6,135 nucleotides of DNA from Bacilli bacterium (GTDB lineage Bacteria; Bacillota_I; Bacilli_A; RF39; UBA660). A model generated the notes under the pieces. The model was not told the origin of the DNA. It worked only from the letters and a program-made list of their open reading frames with translations, and ran no database searches. Where the stretch lies: the NCBI GenBank assembly GCA_028685445.1, contig JAQUDY010000068.1:1-6135 (forward strand). Reading direction: 5' to 3'. The translations under genes and the position numbers were made by a program. Numbering within the stretch: position 1 is the stretch's first letter; each line of letters opens with the position of its first letter. Shown here piece by piece: positions 5,789 to 6,135 of this stretch.

Positions 5789-6135
5789 ATGTTTAAACAA
5801 AGAAGTAAATTATTATTTATAACAATATTTTTAGAAAGCATTTTTAGCGTTTGGACTTTATTTTATTTTAATTATCTAGATCGATTAAACTATCAAGAAA
5901 GTATTATAAAAACAGAAGCCGACTTAGCACTATTTATCAAGAATATGTTTACCAGTTCATGGTGGGCATTAATTATCTTGACATTATGTTTAATATCTAT
6001 TTTTGGAATTATTGCTTTCATTTATAAAGATTTGAAATTTCAAATGGTTTCTATATTACTTTGGGTAGTCCTATTTATTATTTCATTAGATTTTAAAAGT
6101 GGTTATTTTGATCTTCTTAGTTTATTTATGATATT
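5789..6135 (+). CDS. Hypothetical multi-pass membrane protein, cut off by the right window edge
   Basis: The 115 visible codons begin at an ATG with a good ribosome binding site (AGGAG, 7 nt). A basic N-terminus (MFKQRSK) is followed by three predicted membrane helices at about 9-27, 58-78 and 84-101. A loop of about 30 residues between the first two (DRLNYQESIIKTEADLALF) is probably extracytoplasmic by the positive-inside rule. WW (58-59) opens the second helix. No family motif is visible and the end lies beyond the window, so the full length is unknown. It is divergent from the small soluble protein gene; the two starts are about 105 nt apart, so both promoters share a short control region. 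The function cannot be inferred. Confidence 0.8.
   Translation, partial: MFKQRSKLLFITIFLESIFSVWTLFYFNYLDRLNYQESIIKTEADLALFIKNMFTSSWWALIILTLCLISIFGIIAFIYKDLKFQMVSILLWVVLFIISLDFKSGYFDLLSLFMI

Noticed and set aside
1..6135. CRISPR array, insertion sequence, attachment site or phage genes
   Set aside because: No regularly spaced direct repeats, transposase or integrase motifs, terminal inverted repeats or duplicated tRNA 3' end could be seen. The tRNA-Ala is intact and followed by its own terminator, with no integrase next to it.

Overview
The window is AT-rich (by eye roughly three quarters A+T) and reads well in the standard genetic code. TGA stops the Y-family polymerase and the LiaF-like gene, and Trp is always TGG, so TGA-recoded mycoplasmas are unlikely. 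Strong AGGAG-type ribosome binding sites, TTGNNN/TATAAT promoters, a Gram-positive type UmuC-like polymerase, LiaF-type and DUF4097-type envelope proteins and a chromosomally encoded tRNA CCA all point to a low-GC member of the Bacillota/Mycoplasmatota (Bacilli-like, or a standard-code relative of the mollicutes). The species cannot be named from this sequence.

Layout. Positions 1-1786 (minus) hold the first 595 codons of priA, the replication-restart helicase, running off the left edge. Divergent from it, 1876-3135 (plus) encodes a 419-residue Y-family translesion polymerase. Its promoter (TTGAAA, 17 nt, TATAAT) contains a dyad one base away from GAAC-N4-GTTC, the core of the Gram-positive LexA operator. 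A tRNA-Ala(UGC) gene follows at 3177-3253; its promoter begins inside the polymerase stop codon, and a clear intrinsic terminator lies at 3265-3291.

Positions 3359-5149 form a tightly packed three-gene operon: an unrecognised 110-residue protein, a LiaF-like four-helix membrane protein with an FGG-repeat C-terminal domain, and a single-pass membrane protein with a repetitive GIG-motif domain of the DUF4097 ('toastrack') kind. The genes overlap by 14 and 4 nt. The operon promoter is covered by a perfect 34-bp palindrome, which looks like an operator, yet no DNA-binding regulator or LiaRS-type two-component system is encoded in the window. The operon ends in two adjacent hairpins, the second a bidirectional terminator.

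Positions 5259-5684 (minus) encode a small unrecognised cytoplasmic protein, probably starting at the second ATG. Divergent from it, a multi-pass membrane protein starts at 5789 and runs off the right edge.

Functionally the left half concerns genome maintenance (fork restart and damage-tolerant synthesis from one divergent control region) and the middle concerns envelope stress. The most notable features are the SOS-like box, the 34-bp palindrome, the unknown leading gene of the LiaF/DUF4097 operon, and the tandem hairpins after it.
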